NCBI RefSeq assembly: GCF_017876405.1
Contig: NZ_JAGINW010000001.1
Coordinates: 1,129,203-1,193,202 of the forward strand
Source of the DNA: Kibdelosporangium banguiense
Lineage (GTDB): Bacteria > Actinomycetota > Actinomycetes > Mycobacteriales > Pseudonocardiaceae
DNA length: 64,000 nucleotides
Direction: 5' to 3'
Below are positions 50,475 through 58,944 of this stretch, piece after piece. The first letter of the stretch is position 1. Each line of letters begins with the position of its first letter. A model generated the notes under the pieces. It made no database searches, was not told the DNA's origin, and saw nothing but the letters and a program-made list of their open reading frames with translations. The translations under genes and the position numbers were made by a program.

Positions 50475-51151
50475 TGCCCTGCCCCCGTGTCTGCGTTGAT
50501 CCGGCCGTCGAGCATGTCGATCTGGCGCGGCACCGACGCGGCGATCGCGCGGTCATGCGTGATCAACACGATCGTGGTGCCATCCGCGTTGAGCCGGCGC
50601 AGCAACGCGAGCACCCCAGCGCCCACGGTCGAGTCAAGGTTGCCGGTCGGCTCGTCGGCCAGCACGATCGACGGCCGGTTCACCACCGCACGGGCGATCG
50701 CGACCCGCTGCCGCTCGCCGCCGGAGAGTTCGGTCGGCAGATGCTCGGCCCGATGGGCGAGGCCGACACGCTCCAGCGCCAAGTCCGCCTCCGCGCCCCG
50801 GCGGCGCACGGGCGTTCCGGCGTAGACCTGTGCCGCCATCACGTTCTCCCGCGCGGTGAGCCCGTCGATGAGGTGGAACTGCTGGAACACGAAGCCGATC
50901 CACGAGGCCCGCAGCGCCGACAGCCTGCGGTCCGGCAGCGAGCCGGCGTCATGACCGTTGACCAGCACACGCCCGGTGCTCGGCCGGTCCAGGGTGCCCA
51001 TCATGTGCAGCATCGTGGACTTGCCCGATCCGGAAGGGCCGACCACCGCCACCAGTTCCCCGGCCTGGATCCGCAGCGACACCTTCCGCAAGGCGGTCAC
51101 GCTGCCGGGGTATGTCCTGGAGACGTCGTCAAGTTCGAGTACCGGAGTCAT
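50471..51151 (-). CDS. MacB/LolD-type ABC transporter ATPase
   Basis: 226 residues. Walker [11 protein letters not shown]-loop [20 protein letters not shown], signature [14 protein letters not shown], Walker [14 protein letters not shown] and His switch [11 protein letters not shown] are intact. It drives the adjacent FtsX-type permease. Both ends overlap neighbours by 4 nt (permease and adaptor), so the three proteins are made in fixed ratio. Confidence 0.93.
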   Translation of the reverse strand: MTPVLELDDVSRTYPGSVTALRKVSLRIQAGELVAVVGPSGSGKSTMLHMMGTLDRPSTGRVLVNGHDAGSLPDRRLSALRASWIGFVFQQFHLIDGLTARENVMAAQVYAGTPVRRRGAEADLALERVGLAHRAEHLPTELSGGERQRVAIARAVVNRPSIVLADEPTGNLDSTVGAGVLALLRRLNADGTTIVLITHDRAIAASVPRQIDMLDGRINADTGAGQ

Positions 51152-52233
51152 TCGGGGACCACCACCCGCATGCCTTCCACCACACCGTCTCCGGACACCT
51201 CGACCATCCCGTCACCGAACATGCCCACCTGCACCGCCATCAGGCGACGCTGACCGCTATCCACCACCTCCAGTCCGTAACCCCCCTCGCGTAGGGCGAG
51301 CAGCGCTCGCACTGGCACGGCCAGCACCCCGGCGTGCCGCTGCGCGGTGAGGGCGACCGTGACCGTTCCGGTGTCCGGTGCCGCACCGGGGTCATCGAGG
51401 CCGATCGTGGCGACCAGTTTGGCGGCCTTTTCGGTGTTCTCCTCGGCCTGTTTATTGGCCACCGCACGAACTGTGCCGCCGACCGTGCGCGCGCCCGGTA
51501 GTTCGACCGTGACCTTCGCGCCGACCGCCGCGTAGCCTGCCTGGACTTCCTCCAGCTTCACGGTCACCAACCGCTCGACACTGCTGACCTTCAGAATCTC
51601 GCCCTCCGCAAGTGCCCCGCGTTGCGCGGTGACGCTGTCGACGCGGACGGCTGAATCCAGCACGACAACCTCACCCAGGGCCAGCCGGCCGGTCTCCTCC
51701 ACCTTGCGGGCCTTCTGCCAGCGTTTGACCGCCTGGGTCGTCGCGGCGCCGAAGTCGCCGTCCGGCACGCCGCCCTTGAAATACCCCAGCTTGACCAGAT
51801 TCTCCTGCAGCAGCTTGATATCCGGCCCGTCCGAAACACCCTCCGCGAGCTCGCGGTACATGGGTGTGCTGCCGAACAGGACAGGCACGCCGACCGCATC
51901 GACGGCGTACAGCGGTTCGCCGCAGTTGATCACCGTGCCCACCGCAGGCAGCCAGGTCAACGTTCCCGTCCGGCGCGCGTTGACCGCGGTGGCCGGCCCG
52001 TATCCGAGCGTGCCGTCCACTCTGACCAAGTCGACCAGGTCCCGTCGGATCACCTCGACGGTGGCGGGCTCAGGTGCCGGCTGTGTCGCGGCCACCCGTG
52101 GCATCGTGGTCAGCCGGGTGAACACGACCACGCCAGTGGTGCCGAGTACCGCGACGCTCACCGCGGCGGCCAGTAGCCGTCTGCGCCGCCGACGCCGGCG
52201 TACCCCGACGGCGATACCGTCCTGAACCGTCAT
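51148..52233 (-). CDS. Membrane-fusion adaptor with peptidoglycan-binding domain
   Basis: 361 residues from the ATG at 52233, which overlaps the lipoprotein stop (ATGA). Arg-rich start, one transmembrane helix ([19 protein letters not shown]), then a HlyD-like region into which a peptidoglycan-binding helical repeat is set ([20 protein letters not shown], then [19 protein letters not shown]), and a beta-barrel C-terminus ([20 protein letters not shown]). In Gram-positives such adaptors link ABC exporters to the cell wall and are common in antimicrobial-peptide export or resistance units. Confidence 0.87.
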   Translation of the reverse strand: MTVQDGIAVGVRRRRRRRRLLAAAVSVAVLGTTGVVVFTRLTTMPRVAATQPAPEPATVEVIRRDLVDLVRVDGTLGYGPATAVNARRTGTLTWLPAVGTVINCGEPLYAVDAVGVPVLFGSTPMYRELAEGVSDGPDIKLLQENLVKLGYFKGGVPDGDFGAATTQAVKRWQKARKVEETGRLALGEVVVLDSAVRVDSVTAQRGALAEGEILKVSSVERLVTVKLEEVQAGYAAVGAKVTVELPGARTVGGTVRAVANKQAEENTEKAAKLVATIGLDDPGAAPDTGTVTVALTAQRHAGVLAVPVRALLALREGGYGLEVVDSGQRRLMAVQVGMFGDGMVEVSGDGVVEGMRVVVPE

Positions 52234-52781
52234 CGCGTCGGCCCCGTGCTGCTGCCTTGGGTTTCCGCGGAACATTTGTTGAGCTTCTGCCGTACGGCTG
52301 GGTCAGTGATATCCACTTCCTTGGGGATTGGGGCCGTGCCTGCCCCGCCGCCGACGTTCGGATCGGGGTCCGGATATGCGACACCCAGCCCTCGCATGCA
52401 TTTCGCAAATTGACGAGCCTGCTCCAAGGCCTCAGCGCTCATCGGTTTGGGTTGACCACCGTCCGGCAGGAACTGCCGGCATTTGTCCAACGCCTCCTGC
52501 CGTTTACGTTGATCGCCTGCGGGTGGCTGGCCAGCCTGGTCCTGGCCGCTGCCCCCGCCGCCTGCCGAGTCGTCCACGCTGCGGGGCTCGACTCCCTGCT
52601 GCCGCATGCATTCACTGAACGGATCCTTGTTCGGGTCGCCCGGCCGCGCAGGCCCGCTGGACGCACTGCCCGGTGTCGAAACAGACGCGACCTGCGGTCC
52701 GGCTTCGCTCGCGCCACAGCCTGCGGCGAGCACGCAGGATCCGATTGCCAGAACTGCCCATGATCGAATTCGCATCGCCAT
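52230..52781 (-). CDS. Lipoprotein with duplicated CMR-x-x-GV motif
   Basis: 183 residues. Signal with lipobox VLAAGC, then a disordered linker and two copies of a small cysteine motif: DPFSECMRQQGVEP with DKCRQFLPDG, and ARQFAKCMRGLGVAYPDPDP with LNKCSAETQ. The four cysteines probably form two disulfides. Lipoproteins of this kind are typically encoded with an adaptor, ABC ATPase, FtsX permease and two-component system in actinomycetes; they may be the sensor or substrate-capturing part. First gene of the leftward operon. Confidence 0.75.
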   Translation of the reverse strand: MAMRIRSWAVLAIGSCVLAAGCGASEAGPQVASVSTPGSASSGPARPGDPNKDPFSECMRQQGVEPRSVDDSAGGGGSGQDQAGQPPAGDQRKRQEALDKCRQFLPDGGQPKPMSAEALEQARQFAKCMRGLGVAYPDPDPNVGGGAGTAPIPKEVDITDPAVRQKLNKCSAETQGSSTGPTR

Positions 52782-52848
52782 GCTCCTCGTCCCCGGAATG
52801 GGTCGCCGATCGGCGTTGGTTCCCTATTTACAGTGGGAGGGATATTTC

Positions 52849-52875
52849 GGCCGTAAGTGCCTATTGCTTACGGCC
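52849..52875. promoter_or_regulatory. Inverted repeat upstream of the response regulator
   Basis: GGCCGTAAG (52849-52857) and CTTACGGCC (52867-52875) form a perfect 9-bp inverted repeat with a 9 nt spacer, between the divergent lipoprotein and response-regulator genes. CCTATTTAC-like direct repeats surround it. It is a likely binding site for the response regulator, controlling both directions. Confidence 0.5.
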
Positions 52876-52906
52876 TGTTTATGGCTGGACAGGGCACACT
52901 GGTCGG

Positions 52907-53566
52907 ATGCGGGTGCTTGTGGTCGAAGACGAGGTGCTGCTGGCGGAGGCCATCGCGGAGGGCCTGCGCCAGCAGGCGATCGCTGTCGACCTGTGTTTCG
53001 ACGGGGGGATCGCCCAGGAGATGGTCGCGGTCAACCGGTACGACGTGGTGATCCTGGACCGCGATCTGCCGACGGTGCACGGCGACGACGTATGCCGGGA
53101 GATCGTCTCGGCCGGCGGCGCGACCCGGGTCATCATGCTCACCGCCGCGCGTCAGGTGGTGGAACGGGTGCACGGGCTCAGCATCGGCGCCGACGACTAC
53201 CTGACCAAGCCGTTCGCCTGGGAGGAACTGCTCGCCCGGGTGCAGGCGCTGGGCCGGCGGGCGCGTCCGGCGTTGCCTCCGGTGCTGCGGTCCGGCGGCA
53301 TCGAACTGGACATCCCCAAGCACCAGGTGCGCCGCGACGGCCAACTAGTTCCCTTGGCACGCAAGGAATTCGCCGTTCTGCAGGTACTGATGCAGGCCGA
53401 AGGCGCGGTGGTCAGCGCCGAGGAGCTACTGGAGCAGGCATGGGACGAGCACGTGGATCCGTTCACCAACGCGGTACGGGTGACCATGATGACGCTGCGC
53501 AAGAAACTGGGGACGCCGGCGGTGATCCACACACTGCCGGGCGTGGGCTACCGGCTGGGCGAGTAA
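52907..53566 (+). CDS. OmpR-family response regulator
   Basis: 219 residues from the ATG at 52907. Receiver domain: acidic pocket VVEDEV, phosphoacceptor in VVILDRDLPTVHG, switch Thr in VIMLTAARQ and Lys in DDYLTKPFAWEEL. The C-terminal winged helix (LVPLARKEFAVLQVLMQAEG, RVTMMTLRKKLGTPAVIHTL) binds DNA. It is divergent from the lipoprotein/adaptor/ABC operon and coupled to the kinase gene, so it most likely controls the transporter in response to envelope or peptide stress. Confidence 0.92.
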   Translation: MRVLVVEDEVLLAEAIAEGLRQQAIAVDLCFDGGIAQEMVAVNRYDVVILDRDLPTVHGDDVCREIVSAGGATRVIMLTAARQVVERVHGLSIGADDYLTKPFAWEELLARVQALGRRARPALPPVLRSGGIELDIPKHQVRRDGQLVPLARKEFAVLQVLMQAEGAVVSAEELLEQAWDEHVDPFTNAVRVTMMTLRKKLGTPAVIHTLPGVGYRLGE

Positions 53567-54699
53567 GCCGGCGCCGGTTCTCCATCAAGACCCGGCTGGC
53601 GGTACTCGTCGGCGGTTTGCTGCTGATCAGCGGCGTCATCCTGCTGGGCGCCAACTACCTGTTGGTCCGCGCCGCGCTGCCGCCGGCCGGCGGGGAGCTG
53701 CCCAACGCCGGAACGGTACCGGCCGAGACCAAAGTGGACGGTTCGGCGAACACGACTCCGGGCGCCTCCACCGACCGGTTGGTGGACACCGCGCAGTATC
53801 GCGCGGACGTGCTGAACACGCTGCTCGTGCAGTCCGGGCTCACCCTGGTCGGCACCGCGGCCCTCGCTTTACTGCTCGGCCGGCTCGCCGCCAACCGGAT
53901 GCTGCGTCAGGTGCACGGCGTGGTGTCCACCGCGCGCACGCTCAGCGCGGACAGCATGGACCAGCGGATCCGCATGCCAGGCCCGCGCGACGAGCTCACC
54001 GAGCTGGCCGACACGTTCGACGACATGCTGGACCGGCTGGCTGACTCGTTCGACAGCCAGCGCCGCTTCGTCGCCAACGCCTCGCATGAGCTGCGCACCC
54101 CGCTGGCCACTCAGCGAACCATGATCGAGGTGGCGATCCGCCGACCGGCCACCGACGACTACACCCGCCAGCTCTGCCATCGACTGCTGACGATGAACGA
54201 ACGCAGCGAATCGCTCATCGAAGGGCTGCTCATGCTGGCGAGCAGCAACCGTGGGCTCAACGAGGCATCGGACGTCCGCATCGACGCGCTGGCCGAGCAC
54301 GCCGTCGCGACCTACGAGACAGCTGCGGCGCACGCTGGCGTACAGCTCAGCATCTCGACCGAGCCGTGCGTGGTCCGGGGCGACGCTGTCCTGCTTGAGC
54401 GGCTGATCTGCAACCTGGTCGACAACGGGATCAAGTACAACAACGGCGGCTGGGTGTCGGTCCGGGTGGGTGGCGACAGCACGATCGTGATTGCCAACAC
54501 GGGCCCCGAGGTCCCGCCTGAGTCGGTGCATGCCCTGTTCGAGCCGTTCCGGCAGCTGACCCGGGCACGGACCGGAACCGACCGGGGCGTCGGGCTCGGT
54601 CTGTCCATTGTGGCCTCAATTGTGCGGGCCCACGACGGGACTGTGCACAGCCGCAGCCGAGATGACGGCGGCCTCGAGGTGACCGTGTCGCTGCGCTGA
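53563..54699 (+). CDS. Sensor histidine kinase with non-standard start
   Basis: About 378 residues: first helix (VLVGGLLLISGVILLGANYL), a 70-residue outer loop, second helix (LTLVGTAALALLLGRLAA), HAMP, HisKA with phospho-His in ANASHELRTPL, and HATPase motifs NLVDNGIKYNN and GVGLGLSIV. The expected start is a GTG overlapping the regulator stop (GTGAGC); here the regulator stop is TAA, so the codon reads GTA at 53563. The next usable in-frame codons are CTG 53596 and TTG 53617, which would shorten the cytoplasmic lead before helix 1. Confidence 0.85.
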   Translation, partial: VSRRRFSIKTRLAVLVGGLLLISGVILLGANYLLVRAALPPAGGELPNAGTVPAETKVDGSANTTPGASTDRLVDTAQYRADVLNTLLVQSGLTLVGTAALALLLGRLAANRMLRQVHGVVSTARTLSADSMDQRIRMPGPRDELTELADTFDDMLDRLADSFDSQRRFVANASHELRTPLATQRTMIEVAIRRPATDDYTRQLCHRLLTMNERSESLIEGLLMLASSNRGLNEASDVRIDALAEHAVATYETAAAHAGVQLSISTEPCVVRGDAVLLERLICNLVDNGIKYNNGGWVSVRVGGDSTIVIANTGPEVPPESVHALFEPFRQLTRARTGTDRGVGLGLSIVASIVRAHDGTVHSRSRDDGGLEVTVSLR

Positions 54700-54704
54700 A
54701 ACTC

Positions 54705-55082
54705 TCAGGTGGCGTCCGGGTCGAACGGCGGCTTCTCGCCGGGAGCCAGGGGCGGCGGAGTGGACGCGGCCGGTGGCGGTGGTGTGTAGCCGTTCGGCTT
54801 GGTGCCGTTGGCCGGTTCGTCGTTGAACAGGTGCTGGGTGACCATCCGTTTCGGGTCGAAATTGCGCAGTTCGCGGAGGTTCTCCAGCGGCTTGCGCAGT
54901 TCGTCGAACTCCGGGCCCATCTCGGAGCGGAGCTGGTCACGGGCACCGGTGGCGAAGTCACGGACCTTGCGGATGCTCTTGCCGATCCAGGCCGCCGCGG
55001 ACGGCAGCCGTTCCGGGCCCAGGATGAACAGAGCAGCCAGCAGCAGGACCAGGATCTCCCACCAACCAATGCTGTCGAACAT
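54705..55082 (-). CDS. tatB: Sec-independent translocase protein TatB
   Basis: 125 residues. One N-terminal transmembrane helix ([18 protein letters not shown]) followed by the hinge GPERLP and the amphipathic helix [20 protein letters not shown] are the Hcf106/TatB signature; the tail is Pro-rich. With TatC, encoded elsewhere, it forms the receptor for twin-arginine exported folded proteins. It lies downstream of htrA with 44 nt between, as in Rv1224. Confidence 0.93.
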   Translation of the reverse strand: MFDSIGWWEILVLLLAALFILGPERLPSAAAWIGKSIRKVRDFATGARDQLRSEMGPEFDELRKPLENLRELRNFDPKRMVTQHLFNDEPANGTKPNGYTPPPPAASTPPPLAPGEKPPFDPDAT

Positions 55083-55126
55083 GACCCCAACCTCCGCCTG
55101 AGTCGCCCCAGACCCAGCTTACCGAC

Positions 55127-56656
55127 TCAGTCGGACTGCAAAACCACCTCGATTGTCATCTCCCGCCCATCGCGGACCAGGACAACCGGAACCTTCGCCC
55201 CGATGTCATGTGCCCGTGTCGCAACGGTCAACTCGGCGGAGTTGCGCACGATACGGTCGCCGACCTTGGTGATGATGTCGCCTTCGCGGATGCCCGCCTT
55301 CTGGGCTGCGCTGTTGTCGGCCACGTTGGCCACACGCGCACCCTGGGAGGACTCGGCGCTCACGTCGCTGACCGCGTTGACGCCTATCTCCGCGTGCTTG
55401 ACCTGGCCGTCACGGATCAGGGCCTGTGTGATCTTGCGGGCGTCGTTGGCCGGGATGGCAAAGCCCAGACCGATCGAGCCGCCGTCCTCGCTGGGCGCGA
55501 CGATGAACGAGTTGATGCCGACCAGTGCGCCGGTCGCGTCGACCAGCGGGCCGCCGGAGTTACCGTGGTTGATCGCGGCGTCGGTCTGGATCGCGTCGTA
55601 CGCGACGGGCGGGTCACCGCCATTGCCCGCCACCAGCCGGGGCCGGTGCAGCGCGCTGACGATGCCCTCGGTGAAGGTGTTGGACAGCCCCAGTGGTGAG
55701 CCGACCGCGATCACCGCGTCGCCGACCTGCAGATTGTCGGAGTTGCCGAACTGCAGCACAGTCGGGTTGTTGACCTGGACCTTGATCACGGCCAGGTCCG
55801 TCTTCGGGTCCCGGCCGACGATCTTGGCGTCGGCCCGGCTGCCGTCCGGGAACACCGCGGTCGTCTTCATCGAGGCGTCCTTGGCCGCCAGGTCGATGAC
55901 GTGGTTGTTGGTGACGATGTAGCCCTCGCCGTTGATCACGGCACCGGACCCGACAGAGCCGCTGTTGGTCCCGCGCACCTCGACCGAGACGACCGCGGGC
56001 GCCACGCGCTTGGCCACATCCGCGATCGAGCCGGGCGGACGCTGCACGCCAGGCTGGACCTCGGCCAACGTCACATCACTCGTCAGGTCGTTGCCGGTCC
56101 GCGCGATCCACCAGCCGACCGCCCCACCCGCACCACCGATCACCAACGCGACCACAGCCAGGATGATCAGCGCGGACGTCTTCACGCGCCGGCCGAACAG
56201 CAGCTCGGGCACGCTCAGCAGAGCGCCGGCGGCGCGGGCCTTCTTCGTCTCCGACTCCGTCGCCTGCTGGTCCACCGCGGGCGGGCCGATCATCGCGCCG
56301 GCACCCGGGTCACGCCACGGGTCGCCATCCTTCGGCGACCACAAAGCGGACTCGGTCCGTGCCCCGTCGGCCTGCTGGTCGCCGGGCGGGCGCTGCAGCA
56401 TGACACCCGAGTTGTCCGGCGGACGGCTGAACGCCTCGATCAGCGCGGCGGCGGGCGGTGGCGCGGAACGCAACGCCGGGTCGGGGTGACTGCCGTTCGT
56501 CCGCGCGAAGGCGCTGTCCACGCCGTCCGGTCGCCCGAACACCGCGGCCTGAGCCGGATCCACCGAGGGACGGCTCAACGGGCGAGGGCCGAGCCGGTCA
56601 GGTGACTCCACGCCTGGCTCGGGGCGCGGGTCTTGCTCAGGGTGCTGGCTCATCAC
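55127..56656 (-). CDS. htrA: HtrA/DegP-type envelope serine protease
   Basis: 509 residues: a 170-residue disordered cytoplasmic N-terminus, one transmembrane helix (ALIILAVVALVIGGAGGAVG), a trypsin-like domain with His in VTNNHVIDLA, Asp in DPKTDLAVIKVQ and Ser in NHGNSGGPLVDA, and one C-terminal PDZ domain (AAQKAGIREGDIITKVGDRI). It degrades or refolds damaged envelope proteins. It follows sigE and rseA as in Rv1221-Rv1223, where SigE controls the envelope stress response. Confidence 0.93.
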   Translation of the reverse strand: MMSQHPEQDPRPEPGVESPDRLGPRPLSRPSVDPAQAAVFGRPDGVDSAFARTNGSHPDPALRSAPPPAAALIEAFSRPPDNSGVMLQRPPGDQQADGARTESALWSPKDGDPWRDPGAGAMIGPPAVDQQATESETKKARAAGALLSVPELLFGRRVKTSALIILAVVALVIGGAGGAVGWWIARTGNDLTSDVTLAEVQPGVQRPPGSIADVAKRVAPAVVSVEVRGTNSGSVGSGAVINGEGYIVTNNHVIDLAAKDASMKTTAVFPDGSRADAKIVGRDPKTDLAVIKVQVNNPTVLQFGNSDNLQVGDAVIAVGSPLGLSNTFTEGIVSALHRPRLVAGNGGDPPVAYDAIQTDAAINHGNSGGPLVDATGALVGINSFIVAPSEDGGSIGLGFAIPANDARKITQALIRDGQVKHAEIGVNAVSDVSAESSQGARVANVADNSAAQKAGIREGDIITKVGDRIVRNSAELTVATRAHDIGAKVPVVLVRDGREMTIEVVLQSD

Positions 56657-56698
56657 TGTCCAGGGTGCTCTTCAGCTGGTGAAAGCCCGGTAAGAACC

Positions 56699-56730
56699 AT
56701 GCAGCCCCCGTCAGGCGACGGGGGCTGCAT
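56699..56730 (-). terminator. Terminator after the anti-sigma gene
   Basis: A 14-bp perfect stem (ATGCAGCCCCCGTC and its complement) with an AGGC loop lies 19 nt downstream of the rseA stop and 43 nt before htrA. It would uncouple sigE-rseA from htrA or reduce read-through. Confidence 0.75.
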
Positions 56731-56748
56731 GTCCTATGCGGAAGGTCT

Positions 56749-57330
56749 TCAGCGAATGATCGGGCCAGGGCCCACCAGCACCGGCGCTACTTGCACCGGG
56801 GGCCGGACAACCCGGCCGGGCGCGGCCACGTCACCGTTCGCCGGGGCGCCTGAAGGTGCGACGAGCGCGAGCGCGCCCAGCACCAGGCCCGAGACGACAA
56901 CGCCGGCTCCCTGCGCGGTACGGCGACCGCGACCGAGCACGTTCGGCCCTTCCCCGAGCCGAGGCTGCGAACCCAGTGCCGGCTTCGATCCAAAAGGGGT
57001 CTTGCCCGCGCGGTCCGGTCTTTGCAAGGCCACGAGCTGGCCGTCGTCGGTCATCGCGAGCTCGTCCGGCATACCGGGCAGCTCGGTGTTCTGGGGGATC
57101 GCCCGCAGGCTGGCCAGCAGGCCCGCGGGGGTCGATGGTGCGTCCGCGGCCCGTACGGCCGAGCGGGCCTGCCGCTGAGCATGGATCTCAGCGGCGCAGA
57201 ACGAGCAGCTCATCATGTGCACGGCCACGCGGTCACGAGCGTTGGCGGACAGTTCCCCGTCCACGAACGCCACGACAGCATCCGGCATCAGGTGCTGCTC
57301 GGGCAGACTCCACCCGCGCAGATCGGTCAT
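56749..57330 (-). CDS. rseA: SigE anti-sigma factor RseA (zinc-binding)
   Basis: 193 residues. The anti-sigma domain has the ZAS motif H38-x3-C42-x2-C45 ([16 protein letters not shown]), which binds zinc and releases sigma when oxidised. One hydrophobic helix ([16 protein letters not shown], about 140-155) places it at the membrane with a short outer Pro-rich tail. It overlaps sigE by 4 nt (ATGA), as usual for sigma/anti-sigma pairs, and matches Rv1222. Confidence 0.92.
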   Translation of the reverse strand: MTDLRGWSLPEQHLMPDAVVAFVDGELSANARDRVAVHMMSCSFCAAEIHAQRQARSAVRAADAPSTPAGLLASLRAIPQNTELPGMPDELAMTDDGQLVALQRPDRAGKTPFGSKPALGSQPRLGEGPNVLGRGRRTAQGAGVVVSGLVLGALALVAPSGAPANGDVAAPGRVVRPPVQVAPVLVGPGPIIR

Positions 57331-57908
57331 GCGGAAGCCTCCCGGGTCACTTCGCGGCGCCGCTCGAGCGAGGCACGCAGGGCCTGACGGCCACGGTGAA
57401 TCCTGCTGCGAACAGTACCCAACTTCACGCCGAGGGTCGCACCGATCTCCTCGTAGGACAGGCCTTCCACGTCACAGAGCACGACCGCTGCCCGGAACTC
57501 CGGCGGCAGCTCGTCCAGGGCGGCCTGCAGGTCGGGGTCGAGGTGCGTCTCGGAGTAGACCTGCTCGGGCGAGGGATCGTCGCCCGCCAGCCGGTCGGTG
57601 TCGTCCGGCAGCCCCTCCATCCGCAGCCGCGAACGGCGGCGCGCCATGTCGAGGAACAGGTTCGTGGTGATGCGGTGCAGCCAGCCCTCGAAGGTGCCCG
57701 GCTTGTAGCTGGCCAGCGAACGGAACACCCGGATGAAGGTCTCCTGGGTGAGGTCCTCGGCGTCGTGCGAGTTGCCGGTCAGCCGATAGGCCAGCCGGTA
57801 GACACGGTCGGCGTGCTCACGCACGACCTCGTCCCAGGTCGGCGGCGTCCAGGCCGGCTGGTCGCCCAGCTCGACCGGCTCGGCCAGCGCAACGTCGGAA
57901 TCGCTCAT
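57327..57908 (-). CDS. sigE: ECF sigma factor SigE
   Basis: 193 residues from the ATG at 57908. Region 2 reads [20 protein letters not shown] then [20 protein letters not shown]; region 4 is [20 protein letters not shown] then [20 protein letters not shown]. It directs RNA polymerase to envelope- and oxidative-stress promoters. The frame stays open to 58283, but a SigE-type promoter lies at 57954-57980, so most transcripts start too late for longer versions. Ribosome site GGGAGG is 12 nt upstream. Confidence 0.92.
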   Translation of the reverse strand: MSDSDVALAEPVELGDQPAWTPPTWDEVVREHADRVYRLAYRLTGNSHDAEDLTQETFIRVFRSLASYKPGTFEGWLHRITTNLFLDMARRRSRLRMEGLPDDTDRLAGDDPSPEQVYSETHLDPDLQAALDELPPEFRAAVVLCDVEGLSYEEIGATLGVKLGTVRSRIHRGRQALRASLERRREVTREASA

Positions 57909-57953
57909 CAGGTGGGTATCCTCCCGCGGACTTGACTGCCCACTACGTTCACC

Positions 57954-57980
57954 AACGCGGACCTCGTTCACGGTGTTCCC
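57954..57980 (-). promoter_or_regulatory. SigE-type autoregulatory promoter
   Basis: On the minus strand GGGAAC (complement of 57975-57980) is followed after 17 nt by CGTT (complement of 57954-57957), matching the ECF SigE consensus GGAAC-N16-18-GTT. It lies about 45 nt before the sigE ATG, so sigE probably activates its own transcription. Confidence 0.65.
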
Positions 57981-58294
57981 CACTTCGGTCAATCGACTCC
58001 CCTTGATGTCGATAGCTTCCGGTACCCCGTTATGGGGGGCGTGAGAACCAGCTAAGACGAACCTGAGAAATTTCACCCCAAGCCGGCTTGGTCGCGCCGG
58101 TCGTTTACGCATCGCAACACGCCCGGCATCGCCCCAGCTACAGCGGCGGCCAGCCCCGAGCGAAGTTGCCGGTCGCGTGGGGCGAGGTGGACCGCGGTTG
58201 GGGGTGGGCGGCCCCCGTAGGGGGTCGGCATGTAACAGCGCCCGGCTTCGGCGACCAAGCCCGCCCGAGCGAAGCGAGGGCAATCGAACACAGC
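57981..58294. other. sigE/O-methyltransferase intergenic region
   Basis: About 310 nt without a supported gene. The minus-strand frame joined to sigE is open here but Arg/Pro-rich and unlike SigE sequence. CCGAGCGAAG occurs twice (about 58155 and 58263), and CCCCC-GTA-GGGGG (58212-58224) can form a hairpin. A second, longer-leader promoter for sigE may lie here. Confidence 0.35.
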
Positions 58295-58308
58295 TAACCT
58301 CGCTGCTT

Positions 58309-58944
58309 GTGACACCCGAATGGCCGGCCGGGCTACGTGGATACGTCGAGGACTACCTGGCCGAGGACGAGACGCTGAGTGCCGCACGGGCGCGTGGCCT
58401 GGAACTGGGCTGTGTGCCGATCGGTTCTGCTGGTGGCGCCGCGCTGCGGTTTCTTGCCACCGCGCTGCGCGCGAAGGCCGTTGTGGAGGTGGGCACGGGC
58501 GCCGGCCTGAGCGGCCTCTACCTGCTGCGTGGCATGGCCACGGAAGGCGTGCTGACGTCGATCGACGTCGAACCTGAGCACCAGGCCGCCGCCAAGCAGG
58601 CGTTCGCGGCCGAGGGGGTGGCTCCCGGCCGGACGCGGCTGATCATGGGCCGGGCCCTGGACGTGCTGCCCAGGCTGACCGACTCCGGCTACGACCTGAT
58701 CTTCGTGGACGCGGCCAAGACGGAGTACCCGAGCTATTACGAAGAGGGCGTCCGCCTGCTGCGGCCAGGTGGCGTCATCGCGTTCGACAACGTGCTGTGG
58801 CATGGCCGTGTCGCCGATCCGGCCGACAAGGACCAGGACACGGTCGCGTTGCGCGAGGTCACCAGGCTGGTCAAGGAGGACGACCGCCTTGTCCCGGTCC
58901 TGCTCCCGGTCGGCGACGGCCTGCTCGTCGCGGCCAAGAACTAG
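58309..58944 (+). CDS. SAM-dependent O-methyltransferase (class I, COMT-like)
   Basis: 211 residues from the GTG at 58309. Motif [20 protein letters not shown], the acidic [15 protein letters not shown] and [20 protein letters not shown] with [15 protein letters not shown] are those of the metal-dependent catechol/caffeoyl-CoA O-methyltransferase family. It matches Rv1220c beside sigE. TAACCT (58295-58300) ends 8 nt before the GTG with no Shine-Dalgarno: a leaderless transcript. Its end overlaps glgC by 4 nt, convergently. Confidence 0.88.
   Translation: MTPEWPAGLRGYVEDYLAEDETLSAARARGLELGCVPIGSAGGAALRFLATALRAKAVVEVGTGAGLSGLYLLRGMATEGVLTSIDVEPEHQAAAKQAFAAEGVAPGRTRLIMGRALDVLPRLTDSGYDLIFVDAAKTEYPSYYEEGVRLLRPGGVIAFDNVLWHGRVADPADKDQDTVALREVTRLVKEDDRLVPVLLPVGDGLLVAAKN

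Noticed and set aside
52606..53562. Upstream part of the open frame that contains the histidine kinase
   Set aside because: It runs antisense to the lipoprotein and out of frame over the response regulator, with shadow-like composition; only the part after 53563 is kinase.
57909..58283. N-terminal extension of sigE
   Set aside because: Arg/Pro-rich sequence unlike SigE, and a SigE-type promoter lies inside it.
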